Below, piece by piece: positions 17,152 to 26,005 of a stretch of DNA of 55,274 bases. The notes under the pieces are model-generated. The model had not been told where the DNA came from, ran no database searches, and saw only the letters and a list, made by a program, of their open reading frames with translations. A program made the position numbers and the translations under genes. The DNA is taken from the NCBI GenBank assembly GCA_020832705.1, contig JAFIEE010000004.1, positions 1 to 55,274 of the forward strand, given 5' to 3'. Positions within the stretch are counted from its first letter, which is position 1; each line of letters opens with the position of its first letter. The stretch comes from Paracoccaceae bacterium (GTDB lineage: Bacteria > Pseudomonadota > Alphaproteobacteria > Rhodobacterales > Rhodobacteraceae).

Positions 17152-17925
17152 ATGTCGATCGATCTCGATATCCACGAAGGTGTCGCCACCATCACCATCA
17201 ACCGCCCCGAAAAGCGCAACGCCCTGGATGCCGAGCATTACGAGGGGCTGTCGAAAGCCTGGACCGAGGTCCGCGACAACCCCGAAATCCGCGTGGCCAT
17301 CATCACCGGCGCAGGCGACAAGGCGTTCTGCGCGGGCGCCGATCTGAAAAGCTGGATCGGCCGCAAGCAGCCCCTGTCCGACATCTGGCTGACCCAGAAG
17401 GACCAGTTGCTAAACCGCGGGCTGGAGGTCTGGAAACCTGTGATCGCGGCCATCAACGGCGTCTGCGTGGGCGGCGGGACCACCCTGATGCTGGCCAGCG
17501 ACCTGCGCGTGGCCGTCCCCGAGGCCCGCTTCGGCCTGGCCGAGGTCAAGCGCGGGATCATCGCCGCCAATGGCGGCACCCAGCGGATCATGCGCCAGCT
17601 TCCTCATGCGGTGGCCATGGAAATGCTGCTGCTGGGCGACATGATGGATGCCGAAACCGCCCTGCGCTGGGGCTTCATCAACCGCGTGGTCCCGCGTGAG
17701 GGGCTGATGGAGGCCGCGCAGGACTTGGCCGCGCGGGTCGCCGCCAACGCGCCGCTGGCCACCCAGGCCGCCAAGGAACTGGCCATCCGGTCGCAGGACA
17801 TGAGCCTGGCCGAAGGGCTGCGGATGGAGCAGTTCACCAACCGCATCCTGTCCCGGTCCGCCGATGCCGCCACCGCGCGCGAGGCCTTTGCCGCCAAACG
17901 CAAGCCCGAGTTCCGGGGCGAATGA
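17152..17925 (+). CDS. Enoyl-CoA hydratase/isomerase family protein
   Basis: Crotonase-fold enzyme, 257 aa, that hydrates or isomerises the enoyl-CoA made by the preceding dehydrogenase. Oxyanion-hole segments FCAGADLKSW and VGGGTTLMLASDLRVA are present, and the start VATITINRPEKRNALD is canonical. It sits 1 nt after the dehydrogenase and overlaps the CoA-transferase start by 4 nt (ATGA), so translation is coupled. Confidence 0.92.
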   Translation: MSIDLDIHEGVATITINRPEKRNALDAEHYEGLSKAWTEVRDNPEIRVAIITGAGDKAFCAGADLKSWIGRKQPLSDIWLTQKDQLLNRGLEVWKPVIAAINGVCVGGGTTLMLASDLRVAVPEARFGLAEVKRGIIAANGGTQRIMRQLPHAVAMEMLLLGDMMDAETALRWGFINRVVPREGLMEAAQDLAARVAANAPLATQAAKELAIRSQDMSLAEGLRMEQFTNRILSRSADAATAREAFAAKRKPEFRGE

Positions 17926-19124
17926 CCATGGCAGACCCCCTTCCCCTGGCCGGACTCCGCGTGCTGGATCTGACCCAGATCTACAACGGCCCCTATGCCA
18001 CCTTCCTGATGGCCATGGCCGGGGCCGAGGTTATCAAGATCGAACCGCAGGAGGGCGAATACCTGCGCAGGCGGGATGCGTCCTCGGGGGCGGGGATGCC
18101 CTTTGCCATGCTCAATGCCTGCAAGGGTTCGGTCTCGCTCAACCTGAAAACCGACAAGGGGCGCGAGATCTTCCTGCAACTGGCCGAAACCGCCGATGTG
18201 GTGGCCGAAAACTTTGCGCCGGGCACCATGGACCGGCTGGGCATCGGCTGGGAGGTGCTTTCGGCGCGCAACCCGGCGCTGATCCTGGCCAGCAGTTCCG
18301 GCTATGGCCAGGACGGCCCCTACCGCGACATGATGGCCATGGATATCACCGTGCAGGCCATGTCCGGGCTGATGAGCGTGACCGGCACCCCCGATGGCCC
18401 GCCCCTGAAGACCGGCGCCGCCGTCTGCGATTTCGGCGCCGGCATCCACCTGTATGGCGCCATCCTGACCGCGCTTTATGATCGCACGCGCAGCGGGCGC
18501 GGCGCAAGGATCGACATTTCCATGATGGAATCGGTCTATATGATGATGGCGTCCAACATGGGCATGCTGTTTGGCGACCGCAGCGGCGAAATCCCGCTGC
18601 GCACCGGCAACAACCACGGCGGCCTCAGCCTGTGCCCCTACAGCGTCTATGCCACCCGTGACGGGCATGTGGCGATCATCTGCAACAGTGACCGCCACTG
18701 GGCGGCGCTGGCGCACTGCATGGACCGGGCCGATCTGGTCGAGGACCCGCGCACCCGCCACAACCGCGACCGCGTGGCGCATATGGCCATGGTGGACGGG
18801 CTGATTGCCGAATTCACCGGCCGCCATGACACCGACCCGCTGGCCGAACGTCTGCGCGCGGCCAGGGTGCCTTCGGCCCCCGTGCGCCCGCTGCCCGAGG
18901 TCATGGCGGATGACGCCCTGCACGAACGCGGCTTCCTGCAGCGGGTGGACCACCCGGATTTCGGCGCGATCAGCCTGCCGCGTTCGCCCCTGCGGATGGG
19001 GGGGGCGGCGCAGACGGACTACAGGGCCAGCCCGCCGCTGGCGCGGGACAATGCCCGCATCTATGGCGAACTTGGACTGGACAGCGCCGCATTGGAGGCG
19101 CTGCGCCAGGAGGGGGTGATATGA
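17922..19124 (+). CDS. Type III (CaiB/BaiF) CoA-transferase
   Basis: 400 aa, second family III CoA-transferase of the cluster. It has LRVLDLTQIYNGPYAT at the start, GAEVIKIEP and the catalytic Asp at about 141 (MAMDITVQAMSG). It overlaps both neighbours by 4 nt. In this operon it probably activates the acid substrate by taking CoA from a pathway product such as succinyl-CoA, so no ATP is used. A second ATG (17928) lies just inside. Confidence 0.92.
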   Translation: MTMADPLPLAGLRVLDLTQIYNGPYATFLMAMAGAEVIKIEPQEGEYLRRRDASSGAGMPFAMLNACKGSVSLNLKTDKGREIFLQLAETADVVAENFAPGTMDRLGIGWEVLSARNPALILASSSGYGQDGPYRDMMAMDITVQAMSGLMSVTGTPDGPPLKTGAAVCDFGAGIHLYGAILTALYDRTRSGRGARIDISMMESVYMMMASNMGMLFGDRSGEIPLRTGNNHGGLSLCPYSVYATRDGHVAIICNSDRHWAALAHCMDRADLVEDPRTRHNRDRVAHMAMVDGLIAEFTGRHDTDPLAERLRAARVPSAPVRPLPEVMADDALHERGFLQRVDHPDFGAISLPRSPLRMGGAAQTDYRASPPLARDNARIYGELGLDSAALEALRQEGVI

Positions 19125-20254
19125 CAACGCTACGGGGCAAGACCGCCATCACCGGTGTGGGGCACACGGCCTGGGGCAAGCACCCGGACCGCGACCGGCT
19201 GTCGCTGATGACCGAAGCCGCCGCCGCCGCCATCGCCGATGCCGGGCTGGAAAAGGACCAGATCGACGCGGTGCTGGTAAAGATGGCCAATTCCGCGCCC
19301 TCGATCCTCTGGGGGCAGAAGGTGGCCGAGGCCTTGGGCCTGCAACCCACCATCGGGCTGTCGCTGGATCAGGGCGGGGCGGCCTGCACCGGGCTGGCCA
19401 CCTATGCCGCGCTGGCGATCGAAGCGGGGATGATCGAAAACGCGCTGATCCTTTATGCCGACACGCCGCGCACCGGATCGCGCGCCGCCATGCACCGCCC
19501 CCGCGGCGATGATTCCGTGATGGGCTGGTATTCGGTGGCCGCCGGATACGCCATGCTGCACCGCGCCTATCAGGAAACCCACCGCGCGCGGCCCGAGGAT
19601 TTCGGCATCATCGCCGTGCAGGCCCGCGCGCATGGCGCCGCCAATCCCCATGCCCATCTGCGCCTGCCGCTGAGCATGGAGGCGTATCTGTCCGGCCCGC
19701 TGCTGATCGAACCCATGCGCCGCGATGACTGCTGCCTTGTCTCCGACGGGGGCGCGGCCATCGTGCTCAGCGCCACGGCGCGGGCACAGGACCGCGCCCG
19801 CGCGGTGCCGGTGCTGGGGCTGGGCCAGGCGCAGGAAAGCTGGGAGGTGCATCTGCGCCCGGACCTGCTGCAGACCCGCGCCGAGGCCTCGGGCCAGATG
19901 GCCTTTGCCATGGCCGGGGTCAATCGCGGCGACATTTCCTTTGCCCAGCTTTATGATTGCTTTACCGTGACGGTGCTGCAGACGCTGGAAGATTACGGTC
20001 TGGCCCCGCGCGGGCAGGCCGGGGCAAAGGCGCGCGCCGAAGGGATCGGGGTGGATGGATGGCTGCCGTTGAACACCTCGGGCGGGTTGTTGTCGGAATC
20101 CGGCACGCCGGGGCTGCAACTGATCATCGAAGCCGTGCGCCAGTTGCGCGGCGAGGCCGTGCTGCAACTGCCCGCGCCCCGCTTCGGGCTGGTGTCGAAC
20201 CAGGGCGGCACCATGCACACCCATGCCACCATGATCCTGGGAGAACCGCAATGA
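19121..20254 (+). CDS. Thiolase-like protein of the SCP-x/Ltp2 type
   Basis: 377 aa with the thiolase fold. It has a Cys in the nucleophile region (GGAACTGLATYAALA) and the YDCFTVTVLQTLEDYG and NTSGGLLSESGTPG segments typical of lipid-transfer-type thiolases; the GHP histidine motif of ordinary thiolases is missing. It overlaps by 4 nt a DUF35 gene. Such pairs act as thiolase/HMG-CoA synthase complexes or, in steroid side-chain degradation (Ltp2-ChsH2), as retro-aldolases. It may therefore split a branched beta-hydroxyacyl-CoA. Thiolysis remains possible. Confidence 0.85.
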   Translation: MTTLRGKTAITGVGHTAWGKHPDRDRLSLMTEAAAAAIADAGLEKDQIDAVLVKMANSAPSILWGQKVAEALGLQPTIGLSLDQGGAACTGLATYAALAIEAGMIENALILYADTPRTGSRAAMHRPRGDDSVMGWYSVAAGYAMLHRAYQETHRARPEDFGIIAVQARAHGAANPHAHLRLPLSMEAYLSGPLLIEPMRRDDCCLVSDGGAAIVLSATARAQDRARAVPVLGLGQAQESWEVHLRPDLLQTRAEASGQMAFAMAGVNRGDISFAQLYDCFTVTVLQTLEDYGLAPRGQAGAKARAEGIGVDGWLPLNTSGGLLSESGTPGLQLIIEAVRQLRGEAVLQLPAPRFGLVSNQGGTMHTHATMILGEPQ

Positions 20255-20652
20255 CCCGCCCCGTGCCCGAGATCACCGCGATCAACCGCCCCTATTGGGA
20301 CGGGCTGGCCGAAGGCGCGCTGCGCTTCCAGCGCTGCGACGGCTGCGGCCATGCCTGGCTGCCTCCGCGCAGCCATTGCCCGGCCTGTCTGGGCGCGGAA
20401 ATCCGGTGGGAGGTGGCCTCCGGCGGCGGCAAGATCGTGTCCTGGGTGGTCTATCACCGCGCTTATGCCCCGCATCTGCAGGACCGCATCCCCTATAATG
20501 TGGCCATTGTCGCGCTGGACGAAGGCCCGCGGCTGCTGACCAATATCACCGATTCCGCCATCGGCGAAGGGTTTGCCACCGGCGCCCCGGTGGTGCTGAC
20601 GATCGAAGAGGACGACGGGCTGCATCTGCCCCGGTTCCGGCTGCGCGGCTGA
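20251..20652 (+). CDS. DUF35 OB-fold/zinc-ribbon partner protein
   Basis: 133 aa. An N-terminal rubredoxin-like zinc ribbon (CDGCGHAWLPPRSHCPAC) is followed by an OB-fold (GGGKIVSWVVYHRAY, PYNVAIVALDEGPRLLTNI). Proteins of this family bind acyl-CoA and are required by the adjacent thiolase-like enzyme. The start overlaps the thiolase stop by 4 nt. Confidence 0.9.
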   Translation: MTRPVPEITAINRPYWDGLAEGALRFQRCDGCGHAWLPPRSHCPACLGAEIRWEVASGGGKIVSWVVYHRAYAPHLQDRIPYNVAIVALDEGPRLLTNITDSAIGEGFATGAPVVLTIEEDDGLHLPRFRLRG

Positions 20653-20743
20653 GGCGTGCGGTCCCCGGCCAGCTCTGCCAGCCGCGATGCCGCCGCGATG
20701 AAGCGCCACCGGGCGGGGCGAAAATGAACAGGGGGGAGGCCGC

Positions 20744-21187
20744 ATGCGTATCGACAGGGGCGAGGTTCTGTCCGGGCTGATCGTCATCGCCGTTGGCGCC
20801 TGGTTCGCCTATGGCGCCATGGATTACCGGATGGGGACGCTGGCGCGGATGGGGCCGGGGTTCGTGCCCTACAGCCTCGGGCTGATCGGCATCGGGCTGG
20901 GGGCGCTGATCGTGCTCAGCGCCTTCGGGCGTGACGCGCCGCTGCCATCCTTCGACTGGCGCGGGATGGTCTTCGTGCTGGGCGCGGTGGGGCTGTTTGC
21001 CTGGCTGCTGCCGCGCACCGGGCTGATCCCGGCGGCGGTGGCGGCGGTTGTCGTGGCCGCGGCGGGTTCCCCGCTGACGCATCCGCCCGCGGTGCCCTTT
21101 CTGGCCGCCGGGGTCGCCGCTGGCGCCTGGGTGGTGTTCGGGCTGATCCTGGGAATCCAGATTCCCCTGTTGCGGAGTCCCTTCTGA
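20744..21187 (+). CDS. tctB: TTT-system small membrane subunit TctB
   Basis: 147 aa, four predicted membrane helices, with the family pattern MGPGFVPYSLGLIGIGLG after the first helix. It has a GGGGGGAGG ribosome site. Its stop overlaps the tctA start (TGATG). It is the small permease component of the carboxylate transporter whose receptor may be the tctC at 13267. Confidence 0.9.
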   Translation: MRIDRGEVLSGLIVIAVGAWFAYGAMDYRMGTLARMGPGFVPYSLGLIGIGLGALIVLSAFGRDAPLPSFDWRGMVFVLGAVGLFAWLLPRTGLIPAAVAAVVVAAAGSPLTHPPAVPFLAAGVAAGAWVVFGLILGIQIPLLRSPF

Positions 21188-22692
21188 TGGACCTGATGGA
21201 CAATGTCATCCTCGGGTTCGGCATGGCGCTGTCCATGCAGAACCTGTTCTGGTGTTTCATCGGGGTGTTTCTGGGCACCATGCTGGGCGCGCTGCCGGGG
21301 ATCGGATCGCTGGCCGCGGTGTCGATGCTGCTGCCGCTGACCATCGGCCTGCCGCCCACCACGGCGCTGGTGATGCTGGCCGGGGTCTATTACGGGTCGG
21401 AATATGGCGGGTCCACCGCGTCGATCCTGCTCAACCTGCCGGGCACGCCCACCAATGCGGTGACCTGTCTGGACGGCTATCCCATGGCGCAGCAGGGGCG
21501 CGCGGGCGTGGCGCTGTTTGCCACCACCATTGCCTCCTTCATCGGCGGGACCTTCGGGATCATCCTGCTTTACACCATCTCGCCGCTGCTGGCGGGGGCG
21601 GCCATCGCCATCGGCCCGGCGGAATATTTCGCGCTGATGGTGGCGGGGCTGGTGGCGGCGGCGGTGGTCAGTGACGAACGCCCGCTCAAGGGCGTGGCCA
21701 TGGTGGCGCTGGGGCTGATGCTGGGCACCATCGGCACCGATGTAGACAGCGGCGTTGCGCGCTACAATCTGGGCTATCTGGAACTGCGCGACGGGATCAG
21801 CTTCATCGCGCTGGCCATGGGCCTCTTTGGCGTGTCCGAGGTGATCATGTCGCTGCGCTCCTCCATGGGGGCGCGCCGACCCATCGGCAAGGTGACATTC
21901 CGCTCGATGCTGCCTGAGCGCGCGGAATGGCGGGCCTCGGCCGGGCCGGTGGCGCGCGGGTCGGTGCTGGGAGGCATCTTTGGCGCGCTGCCGGGCACCG
22001 GACCGACGATTGCCACCTTTCTGGGCTATGCCATGGAAAAGAAGCTGGCGCGCGACCCCTCACGCTTTGGCAAGGGCGCGATCGAGGGCGTTGTCTCGCC
22101 GGAATCGGCCAATAACTCGGCCGCGCAGACGGCGTTCATCCCCACGCTGACGCTGGGCATTCCCGGCAGTGCCACCATGGCAATCATGCTGGGCGCGCTG
22201 ATCATGAACGGGGTGGCGCCGGGGCCGCAGCTGATCACCAACAACCCGGAAATCTTCTGGGGGCTGGCGGCCAGTTTCTGGATCGGCAATGTGCTGCTGC
22301 TGGTGCTCAACATCCCGCTGATCGGGCTGTGGATCCGGCTGCTGCAGATCCCCTATACGCTGCTTTACCCCGCCATCCTGGTGCTGATCTGCATCGGCAC
22401 CTATACGGTGCGCAACAGCGCCTTCGACATCGTGCTGGTGCTGATCTTCGGGCTGGCGGGCTATGTGCTGCGGCGGCTGGACTTCCAGTTGGCGCCGGTG
22501 CTGATCGGCTTCATCCTGGGCCCGATGATCGAGGAGAACTTCAAACGCGCCATGCTGTTTTCGCGCGGGGATTTCATGACCTTTCTGGAGCGCCCGGTGT
22601 CCGGCATCACCCTGACCCTGACCGCCGGGCTGCTGGGCTGGGCGGTGTTCAAGACCCTGGCGGGGCGGCGCAAACGCGCGCGGCAGGGCTGA
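21187..22692 (+). CDS. tctA: TTT-system large membrane subunit TctA
   Basis: 501 aa, about twelve membrane helices. Signature stretches are GTMLGALPGIGSLAAVSMLLP, YYGSEYGGSTASILLNLPG and SPESANNSAAQTAFIPTLTLG. It is the channel-forming subunit of a cation-coupled carboxylate importer. It ends the plus-strand operon 15972-22692 and converges on the terminator of the facing operon. Confidence 0.95.
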   Translation: MDLMDNVILGFGMALSMQNLFWCFIGVFLGTMLGALPGIGSLAAVSMLLPLTIGLPPTTALVMLAGVYYGSEYGGSTASILLNLPGTPTNAVTCLDGYPMAQQGRAGVALFATTIASFIGGTFGIILLYTISPLLAGAAIAIGPAEYFALMVAGLVAAAVVSDERPLKGVAMVALGLMLGTIGTDVDSGVARYNLGYLELRDGISFIALAMGLFGVSEVIMSLRSSMGARRPIGKVTFRSMLPERAEWRASAGPVARGSVLGGIFGALPGTGPTIATFLGYAMEKKLARDPSRFGKGAIEGVVSPESANNSAAQTAFIPTLTLGIPGSATMAIMLGALIMNGVAPGPQLITNNPEIFWGLAASFWIGNVLLLVLNIPLIGLWIRLLQIPYTLLYPAILVLICIGTYTVRNSAFDIVLVLIFGLAGYVLRRLDFQLAPVLIGFILGPMIEENFKRAMLFSRGDFMTFLERPVSGITLTLTAGLLGWAVFKTLAGRRKRARQG

Positions 22693-22705
22693 CGCCGAAG
22701 GCCGC

Positions 22706-22768
22706 AAAAAAAGCGCCCGGCCCGTTGTCCGCTTTACGCGTGATCCGCGCTGCGGAAGGGGCCGGGCG
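22706..22768 (-). terminator. Rho-independent terminator of the leftward hydratase operon
   Basis: On the minus strand GGGCCGGGCG-type arms (22759-22768 with 22714-22723, ten perfect pairs, extra inner pairing CCGC/GCGG) are followed by seven T (22706-22712). It lies 49 nt after the 22817 stop. It may also slow the facing tctA transcript. Confidence 0.8.
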
Positions 22769-22816
22769 AGAGGAGCCGCGCAGGGAGCATCGCGCGGGCA
22801 GGCCGTCGGTGGCGGA

Positions 22817-23629
22817 TCAGCGCGGCTTGCGCGCCAGGAAATCCTCGACCGACTGGCGGTGCTCGGTGGTGGTGTAGCAGATGGCCTGTGCCTCGCGGCC
22901 AAGGGCGAAGATTTCATCGGCGCTGCTTTCAAGGCTCTGGTCCAGGATGGCCTTGGTCAGCGCAATCGCCGCCGGGGACCCCTGGCTCAGCTCATCCGCC
23001 CAGGCCTGCGCCTGTTCCAGCAGGGCCTCGGGCGGGCAGACCCGGTCCACCATGCCGATGGCCAGCGCCTCATTGGCCTCCAGCACGCGCGCGGTCAGGA
23101 TCAGCTCCTTGGCCTTGGCCAGCCCCACGCGGCGGGGCAGGAAATACATGCCGCCCCCGTCCGACACCAGCCCGCGCTTGATGAAGCTCATGGACATCCT
23201 GGCGCCATCGGCGGCGATGATGAAATCACAGGCCAGCGCCATGTCCAGCCCCAGCCCGAAGGCCGCGCCATTCATGGCGGCGATCACCGGCTTGGTCATG
23301 TGGTGAATGACCGCAATGCCGCGATGCGTGCGTTTCTGCCGTTTCCAGCCGTTGAAGGCCACATCGCCCGCGGGCGCGTCCAGCCGCTCGCGCATGCCAC
23401 TGATATCGCCCCCCGCGCAGAACCCCTTGCCGGTGCCGGTCAGCACCACGGCGCGGACCTCGGGCGCGCTGTCGGCCCATTCGAAGGCGGCGATCAGTTC
23501 GGCGCGCATCTGGTCATTGATGGCGTTGCGCACATCGGGGCGGTTCAGGGCAATAGTGGCAATGCCGTTGTCCAGCGTGACGGCAATGAATTCGGCCGGG
23601 GCCGGAGTGGAGTCGGGGCGAAAATTCAT
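22817..23629 (-). CDS. Enoyl-CoA hydratase/isomerase family protein
   Basis: Crotonase-fold protein, 270 aa. It has GIATIALNRPDVRNAIND, the oxyanion segment FCAGGDISGM and FGLGLDMALACDFIIA; a Ser-Asp pair (RGLVSDGGGMYFLP) lies where canonical hydratases have a Glu-rich loop, hinting at isomerase or another crotonase reaction. It is last of the minus operon 25897-22817, after the MmgE/PrpD and SDR genes. Confidence 0.9.
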   Translation of the reverse strand: MNFRPDSTPAPAEFIAVTLDNGIATIALNRPDVRNAINDQMRAELIAAFEWADSAPEVRAVVLTGTGKGFCAGGDISGMRERLDAPAGDVAFNGWKRQKRTHRGIAVIHHMTKPVIAAMNGAAFGLGLDMALACDFIIAADGARMSMSFIKRGLVSDGGGMYFLPRRVGLAKAKELILTARVLEANEALAIGMVDRVCPPEALLEQAQAWADELSQGSPAAIALTKAILDQSLESSADEIFALGREAQAICYTTTEHRQSVEDFLARKPR

Positions 23630-23680
23630 GGGCTGTTCCTTCGTCTCTGGCTGGCGCGCCGCAATGCTGCGGCGGCGCCG

Positions 23681-25051
23681 TCAAGTCCTGTCCGTGCTGC
23701 CCGCGCCGCGCGTGGGCGCAACCGCCCCCAGCAACTGCTGGCCGGTCATGATCTGGTCGCGCAGGGCGCGGGCCGTTTCAGGGTCCAGCGCGGTGGCGGC
23801 CAGCTCGTCATACTTGGCGAACAGTTTGGCGTCCGACAGCGGGTCATCCGGGTCGCCCTTGCGGGTGCGCTGGAAATGCTCCAGCACGCGCCCGTCATTG
23901 AGCGTGACGCGCAGCCGCGCCATGCGCCTGCGCGGGTATTCGCGGGCGATATCCTCGGCCCGGGTAACGGTGACACGGTCCATGAAGGCGCGGATATCGG
24001 CGCGGGCCAGCGCGTCGGGGGTGAAGGCGGCAATGCGGACATCGCCCAGATGCAGCAGCGCCGACATGCAGTATTGCAGCGAAAACCGCGCATCGCGCGG
24101 GCTGTTAACCGCCATCCGGTCGCAGATGGATTTCGTGGGGCCGTAGCCTTCGACCGCGATGGCGCGAATGTCATCGCGGCCAAAGCCATGGGCGGCGATC
24201 AGCGCGCGCATCCCGTCCAGCGCGGGAAAGATATGGCCGCAACAGCCGTGGTTCTTGAGCGTCAGGCGCGCGATGGGGGTCCAGTCGCCCAAGCCCGCAA
24301 AGGCCGCACCCCAGTTGCCGGTGCTGTCGCTGGTGGCGGCGGCATAGCCGTGGGGCGCGTGCAGGCTGTCGGGCGATCCGGTCACCCCGGCGGCCGCCGA
24401 CAGCCCCGCCAGCACGCCCGCTTCGGCGGCATGGCCGCAATGCAGCGGCTTGGTCAGACCCTGCCCCACCAGGTTTTCCTGATGCCCGCCCGCAAAGCTG
24501 CTGGCAATGGCGATGGCATGGCCGATCCCTTCGGCACCGCACCCCTTGAGCATGGCGGTGGAGACCGCCGCCCCCATGGTGCCCACGGTGGCGGTGATAT
24601 GCCAGTTTTCATAATGGCTGGGCTGCAGCGCCATGGCGATCCGGCAGCCGACCTCATACCCGCCGATCACCGCGCGCTGAAAGGCGTCATGGCTGGCGCC
24701 CAGATCCTGCGCCACGGCCAGGGCCGCGGAAATGGTGGGGCTGCCGGGGTGATAGCCGCCATCGCGGAAGATATCGTCGAATTCGGCGGTATGGCTGGCC
24801 ACACCGTTGAGCAGCGCGGCATGGCGCGCGCTGCCCTGCTGCCCGTCGGTATAGGTGACCGCGCCACCCCGCCCGCGCCCGCTGTCCAGCGCCCGGGTCA
24901 GCGCGGGGGCGGGCCCGTCCACGCAGCCCGGCAGCATGGCGCCGAACCAGTCCAGCACCGCGCGGCGGGTGGCGTGATCGACCTCGGGCGTGATCTCGCG
25001 CGTGGACCAGTCGGCGGCGGCCCCGGCCAGAATGTGAAGCGGGTTGTCCAT
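23681..25051 (-). CDS. MmgE/PrpD family protein
   Basis: 456 aa, of the family that includes 2-methylcitrate dehydratase and cis-aconitate (itaconate-forming) decarboxylase. Typical stretches are RRAVLDWFGAMLPG, HTAEFDDIFRDGGYHPGS and LTLKNHGCCGHIFPALDG. The ATG 25051 is preferred because MDNPLHILA matches the family start; ATG 25078 is nearer the SDR stop. It sits between an SDR and an enoyl-CoA hydratase gene, which points to dehydration or isomerisation of a polycarboxylate. The exact reaction is open. Confidence 0.88.
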   Translation of the reverse strand: MDNPLHILAGAAADWSTREITPEVDHATRRAVLDWFGAMLPGCVDGPAPALTRALDSGRGRGGAVTYTDGQQGSARHAALLNGVASHTAEFDDIFRDGGYHPGSPTISAALAVAQDLGASHDAFQRAVIGGYEVGCRIAMALQPSHYENWHITATVGTMGAAVSTAMLKGCGAEGIGHAIAIASSFAGGHQENLVGQGLTKPLHCGHAAEAGVLAGLSAAAGVTGSPDSLHAPHGYAAATSDSTGNWGAAFAGLGDWTPIARLTLKNHGCCGHIFPALDGMRALIAAHGFGRDDIRAIAVEGYGPTKSICDRMAVNSPRDARFSLQYCMSALLHLGDVRIAAFTPDALARADIRAFMDRVTVTRAEDIAREYPRRRMARLRVTLNDGRVLEHFQRTRKGDPDDPLSDAKLFAKYDELAATALDPETARALRDQIMTGQQLLGAVAPTRGAGSTDRT

Positions 25052-25084
25052 GTCGTTCTCTTTGCCTCGCTCAGCCATTGTCGG

Positions 25085-25897
25085 TCATCCCCGCTTCAGC
25101 AGCAGCCCGCCATCCACGGGCAGAACCACACCCGTGATATAGGATGCCTCGTCCGAGGCCAGGAACACGGCGGCATTGGCCACATCCCAGGCGGAGCCCA
25201 TATGCCCCATGGGCACCAGCGCATCGCGTTCGGCGCGGATGTCGTCGCGCGACCGCCCGCTTTCCTGCGCGCGCCGTTCGATCGCCATGGGCGTGTCGAT
25301 CAGTCCCGGCAGGATCACATTGGCCCGCACGCCAAAGGCGGCGTTTTCGGCGGCGATATGCTGGGTGAGCGTGTTCACCGCCCCTTTGGAGGTCTTGTAG
25401 GCCACCGTCGGGCGCTTCGACAGCGCCGAGGTGGACGAGACATTGAGGATCACCCCTGCGCCTTGCGCCCGCATCACCGGCAGCGCGTATTTGCAGGTCA
25501 GGAACATGGCCTTGAGGTTCAGCGTCATCAACTGATCCCAGACATCCGGGTCCATCTCGGATGTGGGGCGGTCGCCGCGCGACTGGCCAACATTGTTGTG
25601 CAGGATATCAATGCGCCCGAAGCGTTCGACCGCGGCGTCGATCACGCCCTTGCAGGCGTCCGCATCGGTGACATCGGCCTGATGCACGGCGGCGGCCTGC
25701 GGGTCCGGCAGCATGGCGCGGGTGGCCTCGGCCGAGGCCGCGTCACGGTCCACCAGCAGGCAGCGCGCGCCTTCCTGTGCAAAGCGGATCGCCGTGGCGC
25801 GCCCATTGCCGGGGGTTGTCCCCTCCTGCTGGCCCGCACCGATGATGACCGCATGTTTTCCCGCCAGCCGTCCGCCCAAGGTATCACCCCCCCACAT
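25085..25897 (-). CDS. Short-chain dehydrogenase/reductase with extended glycine loop
   Basis: 270 aa, NAD(P)-dependent. The dinucleotide loop is longer than the usual TGxxxGxG: IIGAGQQEGTTPGNGRA. NNVGQ follows, and the catalytic Tyr-Lys pair is YKTSK. The C-terminus LPVDGGLLLKR is typical. It is first of the minus operon and shares the long loop with the SDR at 27059 (GAGSVGPGWGNGRA), so the two are probably paralogues acting on related alcohols. Confidence 0.9.
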   Translation of the reverse strand: MWGGDTLGGRLAGKHAVIIGAGQQEGTTPGNGRATAIRFAQEGARCLLVDRDAASAEATRAMLPDPQAAAVHQADVTDADACKGVIDAAVERFGRIDILHNNVGQSRGDRPTSEMDPDVWDQLMTLNLKAMFLTCKYALPVMRAQGAGVILNVSSTSALSKRPTVAYKTSKGAVNTLTQHIAAENAAFGVRANVILPGLIDTPMAIERRAQESGRSRDDIRAERDALVPMGHMGSAWDVANAAVFLASDEASYITGVVLPVDGGLLLKRG

Positions 25898-26005
25898 CCT
25901 GTTCGCTCAGGGGGTCATACCATCTAAGCGGGGCACTTCAGGCTGACAGATCGTCATGCAAGCCCAAGTTCATTTTGCCAAAGGCGGGCGCCATGGCCGG
26001 GCGGA

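Noticed and set aside
17152-17925. Benzoyl-CoA or carnitine pathway (CaiB plus hydratase) by gene names
   Set aside because: CaiB/BaiF and crotonase families are too broad; no ring reductase, carnitine transporter or other marker is present.
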